Origin: Flaveria trinervia
Taxonomy: Eukaryota; Streptophyta; Magnoliopsida; Asterales; Asteraceae
DNA length: 64,000 nt
Assembly: GCA_025506515.1 (NCBI GenBank)
Contig: CM046445.1
Coordinates: forward strand, 2,010,131-2,074,130
Direction: 5' to 3'
The position numbers and the translations under genes are program-made. The notes below the pieces were generated by a model. It was not told the origin of the DNA. It ran no database searches and saw only the letters and a program-made list of their open reading frames with translations. Below, in pieces: positions 10,022-21,221 of the stretch (position 1 is the stretch's first letter; the number at the start of each line of letters is the position of its first letter).

Positions 10022-11560
10022 CTACTCAAAGTTGATCATCCCAATAGCTGATACAAGATACTTAAATCTCTGTTCATCAAAAGCCTTTGTAAACAGATCA
10101 GCATATTATTCATCTGTGTAAACTTTGACTAGTTTAATTAACCCCTTTTCATAATTATCTCTTATTAAATGATACCTGATGTTGATGTGTTTGGTCCTTG
10201 AGTGCTGCACAGGATTCTCTGTGATTGAGATTGCACTATTGTTGTCTATGTGAATGGGAGTCTCCTTGAAGTTTAACCCATAGTCTAGCATCTGATTCTG
10301 AATCCAAAGCACTTGAGCACAGCAGCTTGCAGCAGCAATGTATTCAACTTCAGCAGTTGATGCAGAGACACAAGATTGTTTCTTGCATTGCCATGATACA
10401 ACCCTTCTACCAAGAAACTGACATCCCCCAGATGTAGACTTTGCAGTCATGTTACAACCACCATAATCACTATCTATATAAGCATACCATTTTGAAGTCA
10501 GGATTTTTAGGATACCATAGACCAAGTGTTGAAGCACCTTAAAGGTATCTTAGAATCCTTTTGACAGTGATAAGATGAGACATCTTAGGGTTGTTTTCTG
10601 CAAATCCATCTTGTACATGTATCCTTTAAGGTGCAAGTGGCAAACATAATATCAGTCCTGCTAGCAGTAATATACATAAGAGACCCAATCATAGCCCTGT
10701 ATAATTGTTTATCTACACACTCCCCCTCAAGATCAGGTCCAAGGGAGTGGTTTCTGGCTATGTGTGTCTTAGCAATCTTACAATCAGTCATGTTGAACCT
10801 CTTGAGTATGTCTTGAACATACTTTGACTAACTAATGAAGATGCCATCTTCAAATTAATTCACTTGAATTCCCAAAAAGAAATTGAGTTCCCCTATGGCA
10901 CTTATTTCAAATCTTTCCTTCATCAGCTTCTCAAAGTCTTTGCAGAGCTTTGGATTAGTTGAACCAAAGATGATGTCATCCACATACACTTGAACTAGCA
11001 ATATGTCATTTCCCTTTCTTTGATGAAGATATTTCCATATATAGTACCTCTCCTGTATCCATGTTTGCAAAGATACGAGATAGAGTTTCATACCACTTCC
11101 TGGGTGCCTGATGCAGCCCATAAAGAGCTTTGTCAAGCTTGCAGAAATAATCAGGATGATCAGGATCTACAAAATCAGGTGGCTGTTTGACATACACCTC
11201 TTCATCAATCACTCCATAGAGAAAAGCACACTTCACATCAAATTGAAAGACCTTGAAGTTCTTGGATGTAGAAAATGCCTGGAATATCCTAACAACTTCC
11301 AGTCTTGCTACAGGAGCAAAGACATCAGTGTAGTCAATTCCTTCTTCTTATGTGTATCGTTGAACAACTAGTCTAGCTTTGCTCTTGATGATAATCCTCT
11401 ATCACCCTTCTTGTTCGTAAACACCCATTTGGTTCCAATGGTAGTCTTCCCATGAGAAAGAAGACAAAGGTTCGAAACTTCTATCTTTTGATTGAAGCAG
11501 CTCCTTTTGCATAGCTTCAACCCAACTTCCATCCTTCAGAGCCTCATCAACTTTCTTTGG
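10022..11560 (-). pseudogene. pol: copia pol, reverse transcriptase and RNase H part
   Basis: Reading the minus strand, RT fragments include MKCAFLYGVIDEEVYVKQPP (from 11236), LDKALYGLHQAPRKWYETL, and the catalytic YVDD in LLVQVYVDDIIFGSTN (near 10990). RNase H includes IDSDYGGCNMTAKSTSGG and the acidic and histidine regions EVEYIAAASC and RTKHINIRYHLIRD (10540-10110). An in-frame TAA follows KVYTDE at about 10104, where related elements usually have a sense codon. The frame then continues as YADLFTKAFDEQRF to a TAG at 10022-10024. Frame shifts split the RT into at least four pieces, so the enzyme is dead. Confidence 0.9.
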
Positions 11561-12021
11561 TTATATCTGGGATAAGAAACAAGAGTGAAGACAAACATTT
11601 GCTTTATGGGTTTGTCCTCTTGTTCTTACCCTTGTGACAACATCTCCAATGATGTGTGTGGTGGGGTGAGACTTGTGGATCCTTAGCTGAGGGATCACAT
11701 CAAGTTGCTGAGAAAGATCTAAATTAGAGAAACTTAGATCTGGCATAGATGTTTCTCTCACCACATCAGCACACTTATCAAGAGAGACTTGATCCAAGGA
11801 GTGTGTGACATCATTGATGTTGTCATCTATGGAGTGGTTATCAGCATCAAGAAAGTCTTGATCACTATCACTACTACCATTATTGTCTTCTACAATTGAA
11901 GTATCTTTATATGGTTGTGGAGCCTCTAAGCTAGAATTTGAAGGCATACTAGATGTATCTACTGAGTTTGTCATTGTGGTGCTGATAGAAACCTCATTTG
12001 CAGAAGTAGTCCCAACTGGGG
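11561..12021 (-). pseudogene. pol: copia pol, linker between integrase and reverse transcriptase
   Basis: The ORF at 11974-11561 is rich in Ser, Asp and Asn, with SDSDQDFLDADNHSIDD, and has no known fold. This is the variable linker after integrase in Ty1/Copia polyproteins. It ends in RTRGQTHKANVCLHSCFLSQI, matching the typical basic stretch before RT begins. Confidence 0.75.
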
Positions 12022-13230
12022 CTAAGAGGTATTACTTGAAGGTCTTCTCAGCTCAAATCTTGGATCAGGATCACCTGTATTTAAATTTTTTGCAGATCCT
12101 GAAATAGTCTCACAAGATTTGTTAAAATAGTTGGTAACTAAATCAAGATCACAAAGCCAATCAGGACCAGAACCAGCCACACAGGGTGTGTGTTCATTGA
12201 AAGTCACATTGGCTAACTCCTCAATAATTCTAGTTCTGAGATTGTATACTCTGTAAGCCTTAGCTTGGGAAGAGTATCCAATAAAGTGTCCATCATCTGA
12301 TTTCTCAGCAAATTTGGCAATTTGATCCTTGGTATTCAAGATGGTGCAAGGACAACCAAATGACCTGCGAAAACCAGTAAAAGGTTTCCTCTTGTGCCAA
12401 AGTTCATAAGGAGTCTTGCTATGAGTCTTAACTACTAAAACTCTGTTCTGCACATAACAGGCAGTGTTGGCTGCCTTTGCCCAGAAGGTGATGGGCAACT
12501 TAGAGTCAGACAACATGGTTTTTGTAGCTTCAATCAGTGTCCTGTTTCTCCTCTCAGCAACACCATTCTGCTGAGGAGTCATGGGAGCACTGTATTGTCT
12601 TGTAATAACTTTTTCATCATAAAATTCATCAAATATTTGGTTCTTGAATTCAGTTCCTTGATCACATCTTATGATTTTGACCTTGTGATCAGATTGATTC
12701 TCAATCTTTAAGATGAAATTCTTCAGAATCTCAGGAGTCTCATCCTTAGTTCTAAAGAAAAAGACCCAAGTGAATCTTGTAAAGTCATCTGTGATCAATA
12801 AGTAGTAAGAGGTCCTTTCTAGACTCATTACACTGGTGGGGCCAAAGAGATCCATATGTAACAAGTGTAGGGGGTGTAGTAATGGAGTTCCTTTCCTTAG
12901 GCTTGTGAGATACCTTATGTTGCTTCCCTTTCAGGCATGCAACACAATGGTCATTACTTGTAAACTCTTTCCTTGGCATTCCAGTTACCAAAATCATTCT
13001 TAACCAGTTTATTCATGTTTTTAAAGTTTACATGGCACATTCTTTTATGCCATAGGAAAGACTCATCACTATTTGCTTTAGATAGAAAGCATGAAACTTC
13101 TCCAGAGAGAGATGTTTCTTGCAAATCCATCTTGTACATGTATCCTTTCCTGGGGGCTCTAAGCAGACTATGCTCATAAGGATGACCACCCCGGGATTGA
13201 GAACAATGCACTCATGCTCAGTCAAGAGCA
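12022..13230 (-). pseudogene. pol: copia pol, integrase
   Basis: The zinc-binding N terminus is spread over two frames: HKRMCHVNFKNMNKL (about 13100) and CVACLKGKQH (about 12935). The core ORF (12864-12022) has the three catalytic acids in LHMDLFGP, IRCDQGTEF and QNGVAERRNRTL, the D,D-35-E pattern of Ty1/Copia. The usual SDNGTEF is here CDQGTEF, but the Asp is kept. Past the core there is the conserved GCPCTILNTKDQ region. A frame break just upstream of the core separates it from the zinc finger. Confidence 0.9.
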
Positions 13231-13252
13231 TGTTATGACTCTGATCACAAAA

Positions 13253-13573
13253 TTAGGATACACTCTGAAGATTGTACCCAAGCTCCTTGACAAAGTTTAC
13301 CTTTTCAATTCTGAGCTTACCATTTGTGACCTTGCCCGTTCCAGAAATGTAACCACCTTCATCTCCTCCAAAAGCAACTGACCCTCCATCAATCCTTTCA
13401 AAGTTCTGGAGTAGTGACCTATTTCTTGTCATGTGCCTGGAACAGCCACTGTCAATGATCCAGACATTTTTGTTTGTCTTGAGTTGTCCCTGTACAAAGA
13501 AAATGATTTTTACATTTGGAAACCCAAGCCTTACTTGTCTTGGGCTCACTAAGAGAAACAAAAGGTAATGCAA
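13253..13573 (-). pseudogene. pol: copia pol, aspartic protease
   Basis: The minus-strand frame contains KNVWIIDSGCSRHMTRNRSL, the DSGCSRHM signature of the Ty1/Copia protease (DSGA/C-S-x-H-M), followed by GGYISGTGKVTNG. The catalytic Asp is present. The domain has nearly normal length and ends in GYNLQSVS, as in intact elements. Confidence 0.87.
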
Positions 13574-16220
13574 CAGTAATAGATCCTATTGTTATGCTTG
13601 GAGGATCTTGAGTTGTTGTTGATGGAGAATTCTCAGTCGCTTGGTCTTTCTTAGACTTCCACACCACCTTTGGAAGCTTGGACTTGACCTTCAATACTTC
13701 GAAAGTTTTTGATACTTCAAAAGTTTTGATGACTGGATCTTCGGAAGATTCTGCAGACACTACAATAGACTTCAGTGCTTCGGAAGTATTGCTTCCTTCC
13801 GAGACCAACTTTTCTTCTAAAGGAAATTTTCCACTTGCCTTCTTCTTAGTTTTGGAGCTTTCGAAGGAAACAAATTTTCCTTCTGAAGCTTGAATCTTCT
13901 TAGAACTCTTGGAAGTCTTTGGTTTGGTCATGTGAAGAGTACCCTTAGGATGGTATGGACAATCCTTAGCAAGATAAGTAGTACTTTCACACATAACACA
14001 CTTCATTTTCTTCTTCCCAAGAGCCTTCTGGGAACAAGACTGACTTTGGTCACATCCCTCTCCACCCTCATCTTTGCAGATGCTGAGACAGTCCTTTGGG
14101 CGGAAGACTGTTTTTGGAGTTTGATGGTCTAGGCTGTGTAGCAGTGGTACATAGCAGATCAGTCTTCTTCTTGGTACTGAGATGATTTGAACATGAATCA
14201 AAACTCTTAGCAAAAGAGTTGAGGTTGATTTTTTCAGTTTTACCACTTCAAACCCTTCAGAGATAAAAACTTGTTTCTGCTTGGAGTCAAAAGTGGCCTT
14301 GATCTCTTGAGTCTTCTAGCTTTTCTTTCGCTCTTTCTGATCAAGTTCTTCCTCATTGACTTGGTCATCACAGTCTTCTTTTTCTCCTTAGAAGGATAGT
14401 GGCTCTTCTTAGAATCTTCCTGTTCACTCTTCGTAGAGGAATTCTTCACTATCACTTCTTCATCCTCTTCACTCAAAGGATCTATGAGAGGAAGCTCATC
14501 TTCACAAGTTCCACACCTGGGTGATCTTACAGACAAGATTGTGTGTGGAGGAGTTATCTCATTTGATCCTAGTCCCTGCTTGTTTTGATAGCACACTTTG
14601 TTGTGCAGGGATGAGGATATCATTTCATGAAGGTTTTCTCTTCAAGAACACACTTGTCTGCCCTGGCTTTGTTGATCACAAGCTTAGCCTAACACTCAGT
14701 CAGCTTGGTTATGAGATCCTTTATCTGAGTCCTAAAGTTTGTATGCTCATGTTTTAGAACTGAAATAGTTTTCTCTAAGTCCTTAATCTTCAGTTTATAT
14801 CATTTTCAGACTTTCTAAAATAAGCTTTTAAAATGTTTAAGGACTCAAGATCAGATCTCATTTCCAAGTTGTAGGACCTATATCTATTAACCTTAGCAAT
14901 GCATCCAAGGGTACAAAGATGTTTCAATACCTTGACTTCATCATGATCTGCCATCAATGCTTGGTTTGGAGAAACATCTTCCACCTGAAGCTCCAGTCAA
15001 AGCCTCCTTCTTCAATAGCAACAACAACCTGCTGCTTTGGCTTCTCATTCTAGGGAGCTTTGTCAGTGTAGTTGGGGCTAGATTGTGTTTGGTCACCATT
15101 TTTTCTAGGTGCCTTACACTCCGGGGCAAAATAGCCCATCAAGTTACAGTTGTAACACTTGACTTGTCTTTGTCCAGGCCAAACTTTCCACTGGTTGCAC
15201 TCCTTGGAAACTTCCTTCTAGTCCGCTTGTAGAACTTCTTGGCTCTATGAGTGAGAAGAGCCATCTGCTAGACTATCTCCATGTACTCCAGATCATCTGG
15301 ATGGATACAGTCCAGGTCTTCAAGGGTGAAAATAAAGCTGGCACAACTTTCATCAGAAAACACAAAGGCTTGAGAAGAACTTGTCTCTTGGAATGGGCTT
15401 CCTTGAGTGTAGTTCTCCCTTGGTGTATTTGGGAAGGTGATGAAAGGACCCTTTGGTGAGTTTTCAGGGTAGCATATGAGATGATGTTGGGGTTCTATGC
15501 TATCCCTTTCAACCACATGAAGGGTTGAACCCATTTGATTATTGGAGTTGCCAGATGAACCATGCATGTTCATCTCCATCTGGTAGCCACTAAGAATCCC
15601 ATATAACTTTGTCAGAGTGAGAGTTTTGAGATTCTCAGTCTTCTTGATCACCACACAGTAGTGTATTCACTGCCTAGGAAGTGAGGACATGAACTTCCTT
15701 ACAATGTTTCTATTCTCAAGTGGAACTCCTCCATCCACAGGGTTATCCACAATCTCAACATACCTGAAGTATTGCTGAGTCATGGTTTCACCTGCTTTGA
15801 AGGTGAAGTTTTCAAACTGCTGCTTTAGGAGATCCTTCTTGTTCTTAGCTTCAAAGGAACCCTCATACATCAGTTTCAATGCATCCCACAGCTGCTTAGT
15901 GTTTTGCATTTCTTGAAACCTCTGTATATAGAGTTTGGAAAAGCAGTCTGAAGGACTATCATGACTTTTCTATCAATCTCTACTCTCTTCCTGTCTTCAT
16001 CAGAGTAGTTTGCCACATCCTTGAGGATTATACCACCACCAGTAGCAGTAGAGGTGCTTGGTATGTAAGGTCCATTCTCAACAGACTCCCACATTCTTGA
16101 GTCTAGAGACCTGATGAAGCCTTCCATTCTTAGGCACCAGGTGTCAAAGTCATCAAGAGTGATCAGTGAGGACTTGTTTATGGTTCCAGTTTCCATATCA
16201 GTCTTGCAAATGGCTGCCAT
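13574..16220 (-). pseudogene. gag: copia gag with two altered zinc knuckles
   Basis: The start MAAICKTDMETG at 16220 is about 70 bases downstream of the primer site. The UBN2-type gag core lies at about 16180-15680 (LDDFDTWCLRMEGF, KQLWDALKLMYEGS, YVEIVDNP), split by a frame shift near 15900. Two zinc-knuckle-like segments follow: CYNCNLMGYFAPEC at about 15150-15110 and CVMCESTTYLAKDC at about 14010-13970. In both the zinc-binding His is Tyr, a CAT to TAT type change. Lys- and Ser-rich, low-complexity coding sequence surrounds the second. At least five frames are needed to read the gene. Confidence 0.8.
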
Positions 16221-16290
16221 TTGAAAAGTTGAGTATTTGTGTGTGTGAGGGATCTTAAGATGGTGAGATCTTATATCAAGAGCTTGGAAA

Positions 16291-16302
16291 GCTCTGATAC
16301 CA
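16291..16302 (-). other. Primer-binding site of the copia element (tRNA-Met)
   Basis: The minus strand reads TGGTATCAGAGC two bases downstream of the LTR end CGGTCCTACA. Confidence 0.9.
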
Positions 16303-16304
16303 AA

Positions 16305-17070
16305 TGTAGGACCGTTGAAGGGTGGTCAAATACAACACAAAAACACAAAGAGGAGAGTAACTAACTTAATCAAATAGTGAACTGGATTAACCACAAGTAA
16401 AGACACTAAGAACACAAGTAATTAAGAGACAGAACACAAAAGCAAGATACACAAGGAGATGGTTTTCAAGGTTCTAGTATATTGCTTTCTTAATGTTCTA
16501 TTACAAGTGTTACAAAGCATAAAGGAAAGTTACAAGAACAAGAGATACTTATACTACATCCTACAGTCGGCCATACTATGAAAGCCAGCTGGATACAATT
16601 GACTAGACACAAAACAAAATCAATTGTAGAGTCAAAAATGCGGATTGGCTTTTTGACTTTGTGACTATGACATACCATAGCTCACATCCTTATCTATTAC
16701 AAAAAGGATAAAGTATATGAAGTAGAAAGTTTACAGACTCAAGACCTCAATGTACGGGTACCAAAAGCATGGACCTTTTCACCAACTCATGTAAGTTGGT
16801 GACATTTCAGAGTTGCAGCGAAAAGGGGTCCAGCTTTATGAAAAAGTACATCAGATAAAGCATGTTGTTAAAAGTCTTCAGAAGAAATCTGTCTTCAAGA
16901 GTTGAGCTTCGAAAGACTTTGTCTCTAAAGCTTCGGAAGAGTTCATCTTTGGCTTCGGAAGATTTCACACTTAGAATGTTTCTGTTGTTTGTGTGAAACT
17001 TCTGAAGCATTCTTCTTCAGTACTTGTGCAGCATGCATGCAGAAAGACTTTGGTTACTTCAGCCTCTTCA
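16305..17070 (-). repeat. 5' LTR of the copia element
   Basis: The inner end at 16305 is set by the primer site and the terminal ACA on the minus strand. The outer end is an estimate: between about 17050 and 17110 the sequence turns into AT-rich DNA, and minus-strand TG starts exist at both places. The segment 16860-17000 has several CTTCGGAAG motifs. No second LTR is in the window to fix the limit. Confidence 0.65.
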
Positions 17071-17110
17071 AATAATCTCTACAAACCATAAGCCAAACTA
17101 TTTAACACAA

Positions 17111-17700
17111 TTAAAATTTATACCATAATAATATAAAAATCTTTATACCATAAGCCAAACAGTTTTTAAAATCTTTTTTAACCAAAATGGTAATAAAAAA
17201 ACGACGGTGAAATAAAACCGATTACTAGTTTAAATTTTATAACATGGAAGAAAACATATTTTTAACCCTCTAATTTGTATTTGTACAACTAGAAAGACAG
17301 ATACCTAAATTGTAAAAGTCATATATATATATATATAATAAATTAAAAAAACTATTTATAAAAGTATATTTTATTAAAAAATTAAAAATAATTAAGTAAT
17401 AATATTTAAGAAAAGATTATAAAATTAAAAGTGTATTAAAAAGATAAAGAAAATAAAATAAAAACACAAAGAAAAAAAGAGTAGGAAAGATATAAAACAT
17501 GTTAAGTTTTCAAATAAATAATACTGTGTACTTGTTAAAGTTGAAAGACAAGATCCATAAGTTTAATTATACTTAAATGATAAAATTTGTAATTTAATTA
17601 TACTTAAAGGATAAAATTTATAATTTACTCATTTAAATATTACTAATTATCAACTTAATAATCCACTAATGGTTGTATAATGATCAGTACAAAAACTGAT
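17111..17700. other. AT-rich intergenic DNA
   Basis: No coding, RNA or repeat signal stands out. There is a short TA run at about 17321-17336 and a partial duplication of ACCATAAGCCAAAC (near 17088 and 17146). Confidence 0.6.
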
Positions 17701-19574
17701 CACTTGTTTTTGTTTTCTCTTAAAATTTTTATTTCAAACTCAATACTTTCTTGTCGTTTACAATTTAATCCTTACAATTTACTACTCTCAACTTTAGTCC
17801 CTTAATCTAATATAAATTTTTTATTTTACATTTTGGTTTAAATTTTAAGAGTTAATACACCATAACTTGCATGTGTAGTTCAATGTTACTAGGCCTATTT
17901 TTTCTCTTTAATGGTTGTTTCGCTATGTGTAGGTCCTAGATCAACTTTGTTATTGCTTTTAATGTTTTACGTTTCACGTTTTAATGTTTTACGTTTCACG
18001 AGCGTGATTCAACGCTTTTATGTCTATTTTTCATTTGGTTTTATTTTTTCTTTTTTAGTACAACTCTTTTGGTGTTGGCGGTCACTTACTCTGATGTGAT
18101 CACATTAGTGCTACTGAAATGTTTTTACGTCCACTTTGCAACGCAAGGGGCCTTAATACTAGTTTAATATATACTAATTACCAACTTGCTTTGTGTATTT
18201 GAAGTTGTATCTCATGCTTAGAGTGTTCTAAAAAAAAGAATTGATTTATATTTTTACCCAAATCTTTACATATTTTGCAATGTAACCTCATAATTTGATA
18301 TTTTTACACTTTTAACTCAAAACTATTCATATTTTCCAATTAACCTTACAACTTTTTACTTTCAACTTGTTCCCTATACTTTCATCTTTTAAATTTTTTA
18401 TATTAAGTTTCGCTCTAAATTTTGCAACTGAACAAGGTGCAACATGTATGTGTGGTTCAATATTTTTACATTTCACTTTACGTTTTATTCTAAATTTTGT
18501 GAGCTAACATGGCGCAATGTGCGTGTGTAGTTAACGTTTCCACGTGTATTTTTTCCCGTTTGATATGTTCACCGCAACACGCGATTCCTAGATTGAATTA
18601 GTTAGTACTTTTCTATATTTTACGTTTCGGTTTAATTTCTTCCATTAACACATGTAATTCAGCGTTGGTGGTTGCAGGTAGTGGTATGATATTGATGCTA
18701 TTTGGTATAATTTTATGACTCTGTCACAATGCGGAGAGCTTAATTCTAGTTATTATATATTACTAATACTAACTTTTGTGTGCATTACAGTTTGTACTTT
18801 AGCTTTAGTGGGTTGTACCCAATTGTTTTTTTTTTTGTTTTTTTTACTTTTAACCTCAATACTTTTACATCTTATATAATTTAACCTCTAAAACTTTATG
18901 AGTTAACACTCTGCAACATACATGTGTGATTCAATATTTTTACACTTATTTTTTTTCGTTTAACGGCCCCGTTACAACACATGGGTCCTAGATTAATTTG
19001 ATTATTGCTTTTAATGTTTTGCATTTCACGCGCGTAGTATAACGTTTTAGTCTACTTTTTCGTTTAGTTTTAATGGTTCTGTCGTATGGTGCTACTTGGT
19101 AATGTTTACGTCTCCTATCATAACATGGGGGGAGGGGGAGGGGCCTTAAAAGTATATTCTAATTATTAAGTTGTATCTAGAAGTGTTTAAGCAAGATTAC
19201 AACCATTTAATCAACCATTTAATGTGTGTACAACATTCCATGCATCTTTTGATTTTTTAATTTTTAATTTTTTTTTCATTTCAATCTAATACTTGTATAT
19301 ATTTTACAATTTAGCTTCAACGATTTTTTTATTTTTAACTTTGGTCCCTGTACTTTTAATATATTATAAATCTTTTGGTTTTACGTTTCGATCTAAAGTT
19401 TGCGAGTTAACATATCACAACGTGCGTGTGTGGTCTAATGTTTTGCGCTTAGTTTTATCCGTTTAACAACCCAATCGCAATGTGTTGGTTCTAGATATAC
19501 TTATTAATTGTTTTACATGTTTTACGTTTTGCATGTGTGTTCGGTTACATATTTTTTTGTTTTTTATTTTACCA
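17701..19574 (+). repeat. Tandem array of diverged Helitron-like repeat units
   Basis: Roughly 400-600-bp units repeat. Each contains a stretch like GAGTTAACAYRRCGCAAYGTGCGTG, then GGTCCTAGATYAATT and TTATTGCTTTTAATGTTTTA. Each ends with a GC-containing hairpin-like block and CTTAATACTAG, with ends near 18162, 18753 and 19168. A partial fourth unit runs to about 19560, and a further unit lies at 20190-20530. A short hairpin followed by CTAG resembles Helitron 3' termini. No Rep/helicase ORF is present, so these would be non-autonomous remnants. Confidence 0.5.
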
Positions 19575-19901
19575 GCCTACCACCATAGGCGGACATATGT
19601 ATAAGTGAGGGGTAGCCACCGCTACCCCTCAACTTGTTACGAGTAGTGTAATTTTTTTACGGTTTTACGTAAAAAGAAAATTTCGGTTTTATGTTACCTC
19701 TGAGAAGAAATTACGTTACCCCTAAATAAACTTTAAACTCAATACTTTATAGAAAGTTTTAAATTTTATAAATAAAAGCTAATAATTATAATAAAATACA
19801 TTCTATAAAACATAAATAGCCATCACCTATTACCGATTACTCATTACCAAATAATATCAAAACTAAAATACCCATTTCCCAACCCAATAGAATAATAAGC
19901 C

Positions 19902-19902
19902 A

Positions 19903-19935
<33 letters not shown>

Positions 19936-20058
19936 ATATATAATATATATATATCTATATATATATATAATATATATAGTATATATATGTATATATATAT
20001 ATTATGTATATATATATGTATATATATATATATATGTATATATATGTATATATATATA

Positions 20059-20112
<54 letters not shown>

Positions 20113-20155
20113 ATATTATATATATATATATATTATATATATATATATATTAATT
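19902..20155. repeat. Long AT/GTAT microsatellite with a GT core
   Basis: About 250 bp of TA dinucleotides with interspersed GTATATAT runs and a GT tract at about 20090-20112. The apparent Tyr/Ile-rich ORF over it is an artefact of the repeat. Confidence 0.95.
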
Positions 20156-20189
20156 ATTTGTATTTATTGTAAGTTGTATTATGTCCTTT

Positions 20190-20530
20190 ATGGGATGTAT
20201 CTATTTTTTTAATATTTAACCTTTTTATTTTAACTCAATACTTTTAAATCTTTTATAATTTTACAAATTTCCGTTATACGTTTCGGATTAAATTTTACGA
20301 GTTAACACGACACAATGTGCGCGTGCGGTTCAATATTTTTCACTTATTTTTCTAAGTTTAATAGTTATGTCATAACGCGCTAATCATAGATCAATTTAGT
20401 TATTGCTTTATTTTATGCTTGTGTAAGTGTATATTTCAATGGTGTTGGTGGTCAATGGTGTTGTGTGCTATTAATATTATTTGGCATGGTTTTACGCCTC
20501 CCGTTACAATGCGAGTGAGCTTAATACTAA
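20190..20530 (+). repeat. Further Helitron-like repeat unit
   Basis: It shows the same order of blocks as the 17701-19574 units: GAGTTAACACGACACAATGT, then TTTAGTTATTGCTTT, then CCGTTACAATGCGAGTG and CTTAATACTA. It lies inside the candidate TIR element. Confidence 0.5.
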
Positions 20531-21221
20531 AATATAACATAACAAAACAATATACTTTTTCAACGACCATACATATTTTATTTATTCTTTTATGCAAAAA
20601 AGGAAAATTAAGAAAGAAAATGAAATAATTGGTGGTTCTATTGTTTATTGTTTAGAAACCTTGACAATTTGTATTAAAACCTTAAGAATGTTGTTAGAAT
20701 AATTAGAATATGGCTTATATTCAAACTTGTATAAAAATTTATTAAAACTGATCAATTTTAAAAGTAAATGATGATAAAATAAAAATAGATTAAGTAAATA
20801 GTGTATGAATCTACTATGAATACTCTTATATGGTTATTTGTTTATCATGAACATTTTATATTTAATTTAATGATTCTAGTTATTGTTTAAATTTGAAATT
20901 TAGAGAACATGAATCGTTTTGTTGTGAAAAGAAAGAATTAAAAGATGAAAATACGTAGGTAACATTATAAAATGTAAGTTTTTTTTAGTTTCTTTTGGTA
21001 TTGTATTTTGTTTACCAATCAATGCAATTTAATTACGTCTATTCCGACCCGATTCAACTCGACTCAATCGAACAACCCAAATTTTTTATGTTGTTCGAGA
21101 GAAGCTAACTAAAAAAAATAGTGACCCCGTATTAAATAATTCCTGGTTACGTCACTGCATTTACGGTAAAAAAAATTACTTTACCCCTGAAATTGTTTTC
21201 TAGATCCGCGCCTACCACCAT

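Larger units (their letters stand above)
8453..17070 (-). mobile_element. Ty1/Copia element with extra 3' ORF (SIRE-like), minus strand, 3' end lost
   Basis: On the minus strand the order is LTR (about 17070-16305), tRNA-Met primer site, gag, protease, integrase, reverse transcriptase, RNase H, then an extra ORF. Integrase before RT defines Ty1/Copia. An ORF after pol is a feature of SIRE-type copia elements. All reading frames are broken. The 3' LTR is missing because element B truncates the element at 8452/8453, and Cassandra sits in the extra ORF. The right LTR boundary is uncertain, since no partner LTR is visible for comparison. Confidence 0.88.
19575..21221. mobile_element. Candidate non-autonomous TIR element with 12-bp flanking duplication
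   Basis: GCCTACCACCAT occurs at 19575-19586 and again at 21210-21221. The enclosed segment starts AGGCGGACATA and ends TAGATCCGCG, a partial inverted match (GCGGA followed later by AGGGGTA on both sides). The sequence GAGGGGTAGC with its inverted copy GCTACCCCTC (about 19607-19630) forms a hairpin near the left end. A 9-12-bp duplication suits Mutator-like elements. There is no transposase. The interior holds the AT microsatellite and another Helitron-like unit. Confidence 0.5.

Noticed and set aside
19987..20172. ORF rich in Tyr, Ile and Cys
   Set aside because: It is a translation of the TA/GT microsatellite.
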